Shown here: positions 1 to 7,231 of the stretch, in pieces | How the letters are laid out: the number at the start of each line of letters is the position of its first letter | How positions within the stretch are numbered: position 1 is the stretch's first letter | NCBI GenBank assembly: GCA_945871455.1 | Contig: CAMBXJ010000064.1 | Span: 1-12,669, forward strand | Direction: 5' to 3' | Length of the DNA: 12,669 nucleotides | From: Asaia bogorensis | GTDB lineage: Bacteria; Pseudomonadota; Alphaproteobacteria; Acetobacterales; Acetobacteraceae | Made by a program: the position numbers and the translations under genes | Notes under the pieces: model-generated | The model's database searches: none | The model's input: the letters and a program-made list of their open reading frames with translations, nothing else | What the model was told of the DNA's origin: nothing

Positions 1-470
1 CAGCCCGCCACGATGACGCATTGAAGTTCCCGGGGCGCGCCGTCATGCCGATAGCGGATTGACGGGCGTGCGGCCATCAGGTCATGCACGCTGACATCCT
101 CGGCTTCGAAGACGATCCGACCGCCGCGGGCCAGGCGATCGGCGATCAGATCCTGCACCAGCTTGTGCTGGCTGTAGACCATGACGTGCTTGCCGGTCAG
201 CGCCCGGAAGTCGATGCGATGGTCACGCCCATCGGAGCGCAGGATCACGCCCTCATGCACCAGGCCTTCCCGGCTCATCCGGGCGCCAACGCCCGAATCG
301 GTCAGCAACTGTTCGACCGGGTATTCCAACACCCCGGCGCGGATGCGGTTCTCCACATAGGAGCGCGACTTCGCCTCCAGGACCACCGACTCGATCCCAT
401 GCAGGTGGAGCATATGCGACAGCAGCAGTCCGGCGGGTCCGGCTCCTACAATTCCGACCTGGGTGCGCAT
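1..470 (-). CDS. pobA: 4-hydroxybenzoate 3-monooxygenase, N-terminal part (runs off the left edge)
   Basis: A flavoprotein aromatic hydroxylase that converts 4-hydroxybenzoate to protocatechuate using FAD, O2 and NAD(P)H, feeding the beta-ketoadipate pathway. About 156 residues are visible of a family of roughly 390. The start is the ATG at 470-468, with a purine-rich GAGGA a few bases upstream. The N-terminus reads MRTQVGIVGAGPAGLLL, carrying the FAD GxGxxG fold at residues 9-14, followed by the ribose-binding Glu32 at the end of strand 2. The segment NRIRAGVLE (41-49) matches the family block holding Arg42 and Arg44. REGLVHEGV and the later HDL..RP segment also match PobA. The distal FAD motif and substrate site lie outside the window. 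Residue 33 is Ala, whereas the Pseudomonas enzyme has Arg in this NADPH-selecting helix. No pobR-type regulator is visible. The family call is confident. Confidence 0.93.
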   Translation of the reverse strand, partial: MRTQVGIVGAGPAGLLLSHMLHLHGIESVVLEAKSRSYVENRIRAGVLEYPVEQLLTDSGVGARMSREGLVHEGVILRSDGRDHRIDFRALTGKHVMVYSQHKLVQDLIADRLARGGRIVFEAEDVSVHDLMAARPSIRYRHDGAPRELQCVIVAG

Positions 471-520
471 CGATTCCTCGTCATCTCCTGGTCGATGGAG
501 TGTAGCCGCGGCGCGCGGAC

Positions 521-536
521 GGTGCATAATCGCACC
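521..536. promoter_or_regulatory. Small inverted repeat in the pobA/TPR divergent spacer
   Basis: GGTGC (521-525) and GCACC (532-536) flank the A/T-rich ATAATC. On the minus strand the centre reads GATTAT, a possible -10-like element for pobA. The repeat sits about 50 bases upstream of the pobA start, where an IclR- or MarR-type regulator of pobA could bind. No convincing -35 was found, so this is only a candidate operator. Confidence 0.25.
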
Positions 537-653
537 CGACCGGAACGCCTTTGCACGGAACCCATGAACTTGCCGCCCTATCATGCATGACGATGCAACC
601 AACCCATCCCCGGTCCTGAACGCCCCCGCCGTCGCAAACCGGAGCGAGACCCC

Positions 654-1778
654 ATGGATCTGACCAGCCTCGTCGTGCTCGCCGCCATCATGCTGGGCCT
701 GGTTGTGAGCGACGCCGCGGTGTCCGGCGGCAATCTTGCGCTGACCATCTCCGTTCCGCAGAAAATCGCCGATACGGGATTTACGACGCAGACCGCCGAG
801 GATGTGTTTACCGCCGAGGCCGCCCGCATCGGACGGACATCCTCCATCGTCCCACCTCCGGTTGTTGAGACCACAGCCCATCCCGGCTTGCTCGGTGCGC
901 TCGTCAAACCATTGAACCTAGAACAAATTGTTCTGGCACTGCGCGAGCGCATCGGGTTGGAGACGACAACGGTGTCGATTTCGCTGGTCATCGACACACC
1001 GCCCCCCGCGATGAAGCTGATCGCCAACATAACGCTTCCGGATCAGGTCCAGGTGAAGCTGGCACTCGATCAACCGGATGGCGACATCACCACCCTGCTG
1101 GAGCGATCGGCTCGTGCCGTGCTGGAACGCGCCGCGCCCTACCGGGTCGCGCTGGCGGATCTGACGGCCGGCGTGGAAGGGGACAAGGCCAGCCTGGCGC
1201 TGGCCAAGCAAACCGCCGAGGCTGGCATCCGCCGCCCGTACGAACGGGCGTTGGCATCGCAGCGGGTGATGCTGCACAATGTCCTGGCGATGCTGGCATT
1301 GCTGGACGGCGACCGGGTGGAAGCCGATCGGCAATTTGCGATCAGTGAGCCGATTCCAGGCGCTGCTGCCGCGGCGCATTCCACGATCGCGTTCAACCGA
1401 GCATTTCTGGCGATCGCCGATCGTGATCCAGTCAAGGCACGTGCCTATTTTCAGGAAGGCCAGCGCGCAAGCCGAACCGTTACTTTGCCCAAGTTCAAGG
1501 CGCATGTCGATCTGATCGGCGGTCTGGTCGAATGGTCGTCTGGTAACCTCGACATCGCCGAAGCGACGCTGCGCAATGTTGTCCGGCAACTTCCCGACGA
1601 TGACGAGGCCCATGTCTATCTCGGTCGCTTGCTGATCCAACGGGGTAAGACGCAGGAAGGCGAGGCGGAGTTGCGGACCGCCGCGTCGGTACGCCGTTAC
1701 GATAACGATATTGGTCCCTTGGCCCATACGCTGTTCTATGTGGATCCCACCAACGGCGGCGCGCTCACGCGCGACTGA
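654..1778 (+). CDS. TPR-containing protein of unknown function with N-terminal hydrophobic anchor
   Basis: A 374-residue protein I cannot assign to a named family. Residues 3-19 (TSLVVLAAIMLGLVVSD) form a hydrophobic segment without a clear cleavage site, so it may be a membrane anchor with the bulk of the protein in the periplasm, or an uncleaved signal. Residues 25-200 form a mixed domain with an alternating hydrophobic pattern and no recognised motif. From about residue 205 onward the sequence is helical with TPR-like spacing. The best units are at about 284-314 (GGLVEWSSGNLDIAEATLRN) and 317-347 (AHVYLGRLLIQRGKTQEGEA), with weaker ones around 205-278. TPR arrays usually mediate protein-protein contact. 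The start ATG at 654 follows GGAG with suitable spacing. It lies 95 bases before the Nudix gene and may share a transcript with it. Function is unknown; the TPR assignment is fairly safe. Confidence 0.75.
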   Translation: MDLTSLVVLAAIMLGLVVSDAAVSGGNLALTISVPQKIADTGFTTQTAEDVFTAEAARIGRTSSIVPPPVVETTAHPGLLGALVKPLNLEQIVLALRERIGLETTTVSISLVIDTPPPAMKLIANITLPDQVQVKLALDQPDGDITTLLERSARAVLERAAPYRVALADLTAGVEGDKASLALAKQTAEAGIRRPYERALASQRVMLHNVLAMLALLDGDRVEADRQFAISEPIPGAAAAAHSTIAFNRAFLAIADRDPVKARAYFQEGQRASRTVTLPKFKAHVDLIGGLVEWSSGNLDIAEATLRNVVRQLPDDDEAHVYLGRLLIQRGKTQEGEAELRTAASVRRYDNDIGPLAHTLFYVDPTNGGALTRD

Positions 1779-1873
1779 CAGACACTTACGCTTCGGTCGA
1801 CGACCGCACGCCATCTCGCCACGCGGCGGCGATCTCGCTATCGTTCCGGAAACTGGGCACATGGGATAGCGGG

Positions 1874-2677
1874 ATGGCAGCGGAAGCAGTGGCACGTTTG
1901 GCGGCAACCATCATGTTGCTGCGCGACGGACCGGATGGGTTGGAAGTGTTCATGGTGGTGCGCCACCACGCGATCGATTTCGCCTCGGGCGCTCTCGTGT
2001 TCCCTGGCGGTCGGGTGGAGGACGCCGATCACACGCTCGCCGACCGGGCCGATCTGTGCCCCAATCCGGACCGCATCGCGCGCGACGTCATGGCGCTGCG
2101 CATGGCGGCCATCCGGGAAACCTTCGAGGAATGCGGCGTCCTGCTCGCCCGTCCCGCCGGATCCCCCGATCTGGTCGGCGCTGACCGTCTGCGCGCGGCT
2201 GAACAGGCGCATCGGGCGGCGCTGAGCAGCGGCGAAGTTGCGTTCGAGACCGTCCTTGGCGCGCATGGCCTGGTCGCGGCGCCCGACCTGCTGGTGCCGT
2301 TCGCCCACTGGATCACGCCGTCCCACCAGCCCAAGCGCTACGACACGCATTTCTTTCTGGCGGAAGCGCCAGCGGAGCACCTGGCGCTGCATGACGGCGG
2401 CGAGGCGGTCGATTCGGTGTGGATCCCGCCGGGTCGGGCACTGACGGACACCGATGCCGGCCGTTTCAAGCTGGTGTTCGCGACTCAGCGTAATCTGGAA
2501 AAACTGTCGCGATCCCGGACCGTCGCGGAGGCCATGCAGGCCGCGCAATCGTCGCCCGTGGTGACGGTGCTGCCGCGGTCGCGGAAACTCGACGAGAAGC
2601 GGCGTCATCTGATCATCCCGATCGAGGCAGGATATGGGGCGTCGGAGTTTATCGTGGACCTGCCGCCGGCGTCGTAA
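1874..2677 (+). CDS. NUDT19-like Nudix hydrolase with split Nudix box
   Basis: A 267-residue Nudix hydrolase, a family that cleaves nucleoside diphosphates linked to another moiety. The arrangement resembles eukaryotic NUDT19/RP2p, which act on CoA species, so a CoA or acyl-CoA diphosphatase role is possible but inferred. The Nudix box is interrupted: the GG of its glycine-rich start is at residues 45-46 (FPGGRVEDAD), and the catalytic RETFEECGVL is at 81-90, separated by about 34 residues instead of the usual few. The metal-binding Glu residues 82, 85 and 86 are present. Further along, WITPS (146-150) and KRYDTHFFLAE (154-164) match the conserved W-TP and R-[FY]-T-FF segments of the NUDT19-like group. 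The ATG at 1874 is the first sensible start, since a nearby upstream ATG meets a stop at once. The C-terminal region after residue 200 is less conserved. Confidence 0.85.
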   Translation: MAAEAVARLAATIMLLRDGPDGLEVFMVVRHHAIDFASGALVFPGGRVEDADHTLADRADLCPNPDRIARDVMALRMAAIRETFEECGVLLARPAGSPDLVGADRLRAAEQAHRAALSSGEVAFETVLGAHGLVAAPDLLVPFAHWITPSHQPKRYDTHFFLAEAPAEHLALHDGGEAVDSVWIPPGRALTDTDAGRFKLVFATQRNLEKLSRSRTVAEAMQAAQSSPVVTVLPRSRKLDEKRRHLIIPIEAGYGASEFIVDLPPAS

Positions 2678-2726
2678 GGCGACGCTCAAGAATGACCGCT
2701 CCAGCGGGCGCACTGGCGGCCAACCC

Positions 2727-2814
2727 CGTCATGGTGGGCGCAGGCCGTCCATCAACGTCTTGCAGTGCTGCCAACAGCGAAGTCGTGGATGACGGGTCTG
2801 CACCCGCCATGACG
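2727..2814. repeat. Long imperfect palindrome (hairpin) between the Nudix and LLM genes
   Basis: The left arm 2727-2761 (starting CGTCATGGTGGGCGCAG) and right arm 2780-2814 (ending CACCCGCCATGACG) are complementary at 27 of 35 positions without gaps. Two of the mismatches become G-U pairs in plus-strand RNA, and a one-base indel improves the middle further. The loop at 2762-2779 contains a small GCTG/CAGC stem. The structure lies 49 bases after the Nudix stop codon. It has the look of the dispersed intergenic palindromes (REP- or MITE-like) found in alphaproteobacterial genomes, but copy number cannot be judged from one window. It could also act as a transcription attenuator or RNA stabiliser, though no U-tract follows. 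Confidence 0.7.
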
Positions 2815-2820
2815 TTGAAA

Positions 2821-2830
2821 GGCACGTGCC
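2821..2830. repeat. 10-base perfect palindrome GGCACGTGCC
   Basis: A perfect palindrome with a CACGTG core, 6 bases beyond the long hairpin and about 90 bases upstream of the LLM start. It could be an operator for the LLM gene, but a palindrome of this length is not rare in GC-rich DNA. Confidence 0.25.
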
Positions 2831-2919
2831 ATCGCTTCCCGATTCGGTAATTCTTGTGTGTCGCCTAACCTCGACGTCGTAATCAACAACAGGGTCGCGA
2901 GGCGGCCGGAGGACACGTG

Positions 2920-3915
2920 ATGAAAGTCGGTATGTTCGTCAGCCTGGAATGCGAAGGCACCCAGGACACGATGGCGCATTTCAACGATCTGAAGGACCAG
3001 GTCCGCACCGCGCGGGACTCCGGTTTCGCATCGCTGTGGTTGCCTCAGCATTTCATCGTCGGGCCCACGATGCGCCAGTTCGCCGCGTCGCCGATGCTGG
3101 GCTATCTCGCCAGCCTGGCGGAGGGCATGACCCTGGGCACCGCCGTCCTGCTGCTGCCCATGCTGAACCCCGTCCTGCTGGCGGAAGAAGCCGCCACGAT
3201 CGACCACATGACCGACGGCAAGTTCGTGCTGGGCGTCGGCCTGGGCTATCGCGACGGCGAATTCTCCGCGATGGGGGTGGAACGACGGTCCCGCGTGCCT
3301 CGGTTCAAGGAGTATGTGGAGGCGATGCGCCGCCTTTGGGCCGGCGACCATGTCACCTATCACGGCAAATACGTCCATCTGGACGATGTCAGCCTTAGCC
3401 TGCGCCCGCGCAATCCCAGCGGCATACCGCTATGGGTCGGCGGCACGGTCGAAGACGCGGTGAAGCGGGCGGCGGAAATCGGCGATTCCTGGCAAGGCGC
3501 CGGTGCCATGTCGATGGATGAGATGAAGCGCTGGTGGAGCGTTTTCCATCAGGCGCGGGTCGATCTGGGCAAGCCGTTGGACTACGCGCGCCAGGTGTCC
3601 CGGGAATGCTTTTGCGGTCCGTCGATGAACGCGGCGATCGAGATGGCAAAGGGACCGCTGTCCGCGAAATACACCCGCTATGCCGGGCACGGGTTCGGCG
3701 GCTTCGACGGCGCCGATGGCGACGCCGCGTTCCGGCAGTTCGCGCATGACCGCTTCGTCGTCGGCGATGAGGTCTATGTCCGCGATCAATTGCAGCGGTA
3801 CCGCGATGAACTCGGCGCCACCGAATTCCGCTTCCGCCTGGGCTGGGCCGGACTGCCGCAGGACGAAATCCTGGCGGGGATCCGACGCCTGGGCAGGGTC
3901 GCGGCGCGGTTGTAG
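2920..3915 (+). CDS. LLM class flavin-dependent oxidoreductase
   Basis: A 331-residue bacterial-luciferase-like monooxygenase or reductase that would use reduced FMN or F420 in a TIM-barrel fold in the cytoplasm. Family hallmarks run in order: a first strand MKVGMFVSLE; GFASLWLPQHF (35-45); the block LGTAVLLLPMLNPVLLAEEA (72-91); and DHMTDGKFVLGVGLGYRDGEF (95-115), where the GVGLG turn and following residues shape the flavin site. IPLWVGGTVEDAVKRAAEIGD is the typical later barrel segment. The ATG at 2920 is preferred over a GTG three bases earlier, because GGAGGA at 2908-2913 is then 6 bases away instead of 3. The substrate cannot be predicted; relatives oxidise alkanesulfonates, nitriloacetate, terpenoids and other small molecules. 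The gene stands alone and converges on the TRAP operon. Confidence 0.9.
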   Translation: MKVGMFVSLECEGTQDTMAHFNDLKDQVRTARDSGFASLWLPQHFIVGPTMRQFAASPMLGYLASLAEGMTLGTAVLLLPMLNPVLLAEEAATIDHMTDGKFVLGVGLGYRDGEFSAMGVERRSRVPRFKEYVEAMRRLWAGDHVTYHGKYVHLDDVSLSLRPRNPSGIPLWVGGTVEDAVKRAAEIGDSWQGAGAMSMDEMKRWWSVFHQARVDLGKPLDYARQVSRECFCGPSMNAAIEMAKGPLSAKYTRYAGHGFGGFDGADGDAAFRQFAHDRFVVGDEVYVRDQLQRYRDELGATEFRFRLGWAGLPQDEILAGIRRLGRVAARL

Positions 3916-3985
3916 CCGGCGCTTTTCGGCGGCCGGGGGCTCTCCTCGTTCCGGCAGGGCCATGCCGCGCGGCCATTCGGCAGGG

Positions 3986-4009
3986 GACGGGATCGGCAGC
4001 GATCCCGTC
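3986..4009. terminator. Strong hairpin between convergent LLM and dctM genes
   Basis: GACGGGATCG (3986-3995) and CGATCCCGTC (4000-4009) form a perfect 10-base-pair stem with a GCAG loop. It lies 9 bases beyond the dctM stop and about 70 bases after the LLM stop. It is symmetric and could serve both converging transcripts. Neither side has a U-tract, so intrinsic termination is uncertain and 3'-end protection is an alternative. Confidence 0.55.
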
Positions 4010-4017
4010 GGGGAAGC

Positions 4018-5325
4018 TCAATCCCCGCTGTCGATCAGGAAGGTCACAATGCCGGGGAACGCCGTGATCACCGCCAGGGTGATCAGATCGGCGAAGATGA
4101 ACGGCCAGATACCCTTGAAGATTTCCCGCACGGGAATGTCCGGCCTGACGCCGTTGACCACGAACACCACCAGCCCGACCGGTGGCGACAGCGACGCGAT
4201 CCCCGACAGTTTCACCAGAACGATGCCGAACCAGATCGGATCGTATTCCAGCGCCTTGATGACGGGGAAGATCACCGGCAGGGTCAGCAGGAACATGCCG
4301 ATGCCTTCCAGCACCGTCCCCAATACGAAATAGAGCAGGTAGATGCATAGCAGGATCACGATGGGCGCGACGTCCAGCGACGTGACCCAGCGGGCAATGT
4401 CCTCGGGCAGGCCGGAGAAACTCAGGAAGCGGACGAAGATCATCACGCCCCAGATCACGGTGAAGATCATCACCGTCAGTTTTGCCGAATCCAGCAGGCA
4501 CTGCTTGATCTCGCCGCGATTGATGCCATTGCGCAGCGCGAAGATGAACACGCAGAACGCGCCCAGTGCACCGGCTTCGGTCGGCGTCGCCCAGCCGTAA
4601 TACATGCTGAAAAAGACGATGAAGATAACCAGAAAGATCGGCGCCGTGCCGGGCAGGGACTGGAATCGTTGCGGCCAGGTGTAGCCGGAGATCGGCGGTC
4701 CCATGGCGGGATCCCGCCAGCAGCGCCAGGTGATGATGGCGGCATACACCAGCGCCGAGATCAGCCCGGGCAGGAACCCCGCCACCAGCAGCTTGCCGAT
4801 CGATTCCTCGACAATGATGCCATAGACGACCAACAATGTGCTGGGTGGGATCAGTGAATCCAGCGTCGCCCCCGCGGCGCACACGCCCGCGGCAAGGGAG
4901 CGGCTGTATTTCGCCCGCAGCATTTCCGGGATCGCGACCTTGGCGAACACCGCCGCGGCGGCACTGCTCGCACCCGATACCGCCGAGAACCCCGCGACCG
5001 CGAATACCGTCGCGGTGGCAAGCCCGCCCGGCAGCCACCCCAGCCAACGCCGAGCGGCCTCGAACGCGGTTTGCGTGATGCCGGCATAGTAGGCGAGATA
5101 GCCGATCAGGATGAACATCGGCAGCACGGACAGCGTATAGTTCGATCCGGCGGAGTAGGGGACAATTCCCACCGTGCGGAAGCCGGCCTCCCAGCCGATC
5201 AGGGCCGCGAGACCGAAAGTTCCGACCGCCGCACCGGCAATGGCAAAGCGCACTCCCAGGAAACACAACGCCAACAGCGCCGCAACGCCGATGCCGCCCA
5301 CAACGCTCGGCTCCAGGTCCATCAT
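4018..5325 (-). CDS. dctM: TRAP transporter large permease subunit (DctM family)
   Basis: A 435-residue inner-membrane protein forming the sodium-coupled translocation channel of a TRAP transporter. It is composed almost entirely of hydrophobic helices, about a dozen as usual for DctM. Family blocks are SVLPMFILIGYLAYYAGI (66-83), GFSAVSGASSAAAAVFAKVA (112-131), and DSLIPPSTLLVVYGIIVEES (156-175) running into IGKLLVAGFLPG. The C-terminal half contains the second structural repeat, with SPPVGLVVFVVNG. The start ATG at 5325 overlaps the dctQ stop by four bases (ATGA), indicating translational coupling. Length is normal and the gene appears intact. The substrate is set by the DctP partner and cannot be read here; a small organic acid is likely from family knowledge. 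Confidence 0.95.
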   Translation of the reverse strand: MMDLEPSVVGGIGVAALLALCFLGVRFAIAGAAVGTFGLAALIGWEAGFRTVGIVPYSAGSNYTLSVLPMFILIGYLAYYAGITQTAFEAARRWLGWLPGGLATATVFAVAGFSAVSGASSAAAAVFAKVAIPEMLRAKYSRSLAAGVCAAGATLDSLIPPSTLLVVYGIIVEESIGKLLVAGFLPGLISALVYAAIITWRCWRDPAMGPPISGYTWPQRFQSLPGTAPIFLVIFIVFFSMYYGWATPTEAGALGAFCVFIFALRNGINRGEIKQCLLDSAKLTVMIFTVIWGVMIFVRFLSFSGLPEDIARWVTSLDVAPIVILLCIYLLYFVLGTVLEGIGMFLLTLPVIFPVIKALEYDPIWFGIVLVKLSGIASLSPPVGLVVFVVNGVRPDIPVREIFKGIWPFIFADLITLAVITAFPGIVTFLIDSGD

Positions 5326-5942
5326 CGCTTTTCCGCCAATTCACCCCGGCCCAGTGCCTCGGCGATTTCGTCCTTGACCTGGTCTTCGATGGTTTCGAGC
5401 CTGGGTATGCCAGCCGGCTGGGCCGATGGGTTCAGCACCATGCGGCCATAGCCCCAGACGTGCAGAACCAGCCTCAACCACAACAGGCTGAGCGCCAGGG
5501 GAATCATCCCCTTTGCCGGCCAGATCGGGATACGGATATCCATGGAGGAATCGCCGATCGAATAGGCGCGCCTGAAATTCGCGAAGCTGCTGTCGATCAG
5601 GATCGTCACGATCACCAGTGCCAGGATGACGCCAAACAATTCGAGCCACCAGCGCAATTTCGTGGGCCAGCCCAGCGTGATGTCCATACGGATGTGGCTG
5701 CCGAGTCGCTGGGCGTAGGAAATGCCGAGGAAGGCGAAGAGGGCCGAGGCTTGCTCGATCCAGTCGATATAGCCGTGGATCGCGAAGCCGAACACGGTCC
5801 GGCCGACGATCTGGATCACGCCGACGAACATCAGGAAGAAGATGGCAAGTGCCGCGATGATGTTCGCGGTGTCCTCGACCACCGTCAGCCAGCGGTCGAA
5901 AAGGCGCAGCAGCACCGGCGGATTGTCACCGTGTTCTGTCAT
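5322..5942 (-). CDS. dctQ: TRAP transporter small permease subunit (DctQ family)
   Basis: A 206-residue four-helix membrane protein that pairs with DctM. Hydrophobic helices lie at about residues 26-46, 62-78, 98-118 and 145-163. The block FLGISYAQRLGSHIRMD (71-87) matches the family's conserved loop around an Arg and His, and IPIWPAKGMIPLALSL (138-153) matches the conserved start of the fourth helix. The protein has a slightly longer charged C-terminal tail (172-206) than many DctQ proteins. The gene sits 30 bases after dctP and overlaps dctM by four bases, so the three are one operon in the order P-Q-M. Its ribosome binding site (GGCGGA) is weak, in keeping with translation downstream of dctP. 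Confidence 0.93.
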   Translation of the reverse strand: MTEHGDNPPVLLRLFDRWLTVVEDTANIIAALAIFFLMFVGVIQIVGRTVFGFAIHGYIDWIEQASALFAFLGISYAQRLGSHIRMDITLGWPTKLRWWLELFGVILALVIVTILIDSSFANFRRAYSIGDSSMDIRIPIWPAKGMIPLALSLLWLRLVLHVWGYGRMVLNPSAQPAGIPRLETIEDQVKDEIAEALGRGELAEKR

Positions 5943-5972
5943 GGGACGATCCGCCGTTGTGCTGTTGGGTGC

Positions 5973-7040
5973 TTACGAACCCGAGCCGGAGTGCTGCTTG
6001 ATCAGGTCCATGACGTGCTGCATGGCTTCCTTGCCCGGCAGGCCCTTGGCATCGGTATCGGCAACCCACTGGTCCCATACCGGCTTGCCCGCCGCGGCTA
6101 CAAGACTGGCCCGCATCTCCGGGGTGATCTTGATCGCCTCCAGCTTGCGCTTGTCGAACAGTGGGATGGATTTCTTGTCCGCCTCCTCATAGGCTTCGGC
6201 TTGCAGGCGATAGGCCTCCGGGCGCGTGTCCTCCATGATCTTCTTGTAATCCGCCGGCAGCTTGTTCCAGGCGTCGATACTCAGATTGATAGAGTTGTGG
6301 ATGATCCCGAGATGCATGCCCAGCGTGTACCACTTGGACACTTCGTGCAGGCGGTAGCTTGTGAAACTATAGGCGAAGGGGAACGATGCCGCCTGGAACA
6401 TGCCGCGTTCCAGCGCGGAGTAGGTTTCCGGGGCGGACACGGAGGTGGGGACAGCGCCTAGCAGCTTCATCGCGTCGCCCAGACCGCCGAGAGCGCGGAC
6501 GCGCATACCCTTCCAGTCTTCCAGGGACCTGGGGGGCTTGCCGGTGCCCATGAATTCATATTGCGGCAGCAGCACGGTCATGAAATGCACGGCGCCCCAG
6601 CGGGCGAGTTCCTCGGCCGCCGGCTTCCATTTCTGGAACGCGTCCTGAACCTTGTGTTGCAGTACCAGGTCGCCGATCGGAAGGAACGGCATGTCCAGCA
6701 CGCCCTGCAGTGGCGTTTTGGCCGGAGCGTAGGAGTAGGCGGTCATCGCGCCCTGAAACGCGCCGACTTTCAGCCCGTCCAGCACATCCTTGGCCTCGGA
6801 AAGTTGTTCATTGTATCGGAGATTGATGGTGAAATCGCCGTTGGTTTTTTCCTTGACGGTCTTGGCGATATGCTCGAACGCGACGGTCACGGTGCGTGGC
6901 GGCCCATAGATGGCCCAATTCCAGGTGACCTTCTCTCCGGCTTTGGCGACGTTAGCCAGCAAACCCGTGGCAAGCGCGAAACCGGCAATAAAGATGGCGA
7001 TCTTTCGCAATTTATGGTTCCTCCCCGACATTGCATCCAT
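5973..7040 (-). CDS. dctP: TRAP transporter periplasmic substrate-binding protein (DctP family)
   Basis: A 355-residue extracytoplasmic solute-binding protein that delivers ligand to DctQM. The ATG at 7040 is chosen because GGAG lies 6 bases upstream and because it gives a normal signal peptide. That peptide has basic residues (HKLRK, 9-13), a hydrophobic core (IAIFIAGFALATGLLANVA) and a likely cleavage after AKA (32-34). The open frame extends far upstream of this start but is not needed. Mature features include VTWNWAIYGPP (38-48), FEHIAKTVKEKTNG (55-68), and KGMRVRALGGLGDAM (178-191). In the last block Arg182 corresponds to the Arg that in most TRAP binding proteins holds the ligand carboxylate. 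ETYSALERGMFQA (205-217) is also typical. It suggests an organic-acid ligand, identity unknown. The gene heads the operon dctP-dctQ-dctM. Confidence 0.93.
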   Translation of the reverse strand: MDAMSGRNHKLRKIAIFIAGFALATGLLANVAKAGEKVTWNWAIYGPPRTVTVAFEHIAKTVKEKTNGDFTINLRYNEQLSEAKDVLDGLKVGAFQGAMTAYSYAPAKTPLQGVLDMPFLPIGDLVLQHKVQDAFQKWKPAAEELARWGAVHFMTVLLPQYEFMGTGKPPRSLEDWKGMRVRALGGLGDAMKLLGAVPTSVSAPETYSALERGMFQAASFPFAYSFTSYRLHEVSKWYTLGMHLGIIHNSINLSIDAWNKLPADYKKIMEDTRPEAYRLQAEAYEEADKKSIPLFDKRKLEAIKITPEMRASLVAAAGKPVWDQWVADTDAKGLPGKEAMQHVMDLIKQHSGSGS

Positions 7041-7081
7041 GCCGATCTCCCAGTTTCGGAGGGCCGGATTTTTCACGACAG

Positions 7082-7101
7082 TGTTCCATTGTCCGGGAAC
7101 A
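7082..7101. promoter_or_regulatory. Inverted repeat TGTTCC-N8-GGAACA upstream of dctP
   Basis: Two perfect 6-base arms, 7082-7087 and 7096-7101, with an 8-base spacer, lie about 40-60 bases upstream of the dctP start in the divergent spacer shared with the DUF29 gene. The position suits an operator for the transporter operon. Promoter boxes for dctP are weak, and no regulator gene is adjacent. The rest of the spacer (7041-7258) holds a shorter CGCGA/TCGCG dyad at 7135-7149. Confidence 0.35.
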
Positions 7102-7202
7102 TGCAACCGGCAGGGATCGTGGATGGCCGCGGGGCGCGATTGGTTCGCGATGCGTGGGGCGGGCGGACCGGCCGAAGCGTTGGCACGGTTCTGTCGCGGA
7201 CG

Positions 7203-7231
7203 TTGACTCACTCGTAGCCCATCGGCTGAAT
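7203..7231 (+). promoter_or_regulatory. Possible promoter for the DUF29-EthD pair
   Basis: TTGACT (7203-7208) and CTGAAT (7226-7231) are separated by 17 bases and end 27 bases upstream of the DUF29 start. The -35 box is good (5 of 6 bases). The -10 box is weak (3 of 6). This is a candidate from pattern alone. Confidence 0.3.

Noticed and set aside
581..590. TCATGCATGA palindrome upstream of the TPR gene
   Set aside because: Only 10 bases, with no promoter boxes placed around it; likely chance.
84..590. Plus-strand open frame opposite pobA
   Set aside because: The minus-strand frame encodes the PobA FAD-binding fold with conserved Arg42 and Arg44; the opposite frame is a shadow.
918..1907. 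Minus-strand open frame opposite the TPR gene
   Set aside because: Out-of-frame shadow with no domain. The plus-strand frame has a hydrophobic N-terminus and TPR units.
1838..2713. Minus-strand open frame opposite the Nudix gene
   Set aside because: The plus-strand frame contains the Nudix catalytic motif; the opposite frame has low-complexity His/Arg/Gln-rich composition.
3395..5344. Long open frame (649 codons) on the minus strand over LLM and dctM
   Set aside because: It crosses two real genes and a terminator-like hairpin in another frame of dctM. The Arg- and Gly-rich translation is typical of an out-of-frame GC-rich read.
5460..6461. Plus-strand open frame opposite dctQ and dctP
   Set aside because: The His-, Gln- and Asp-rich translation matches an antisense read of the two TRAP genes, with no domain and no ribosome binding site.
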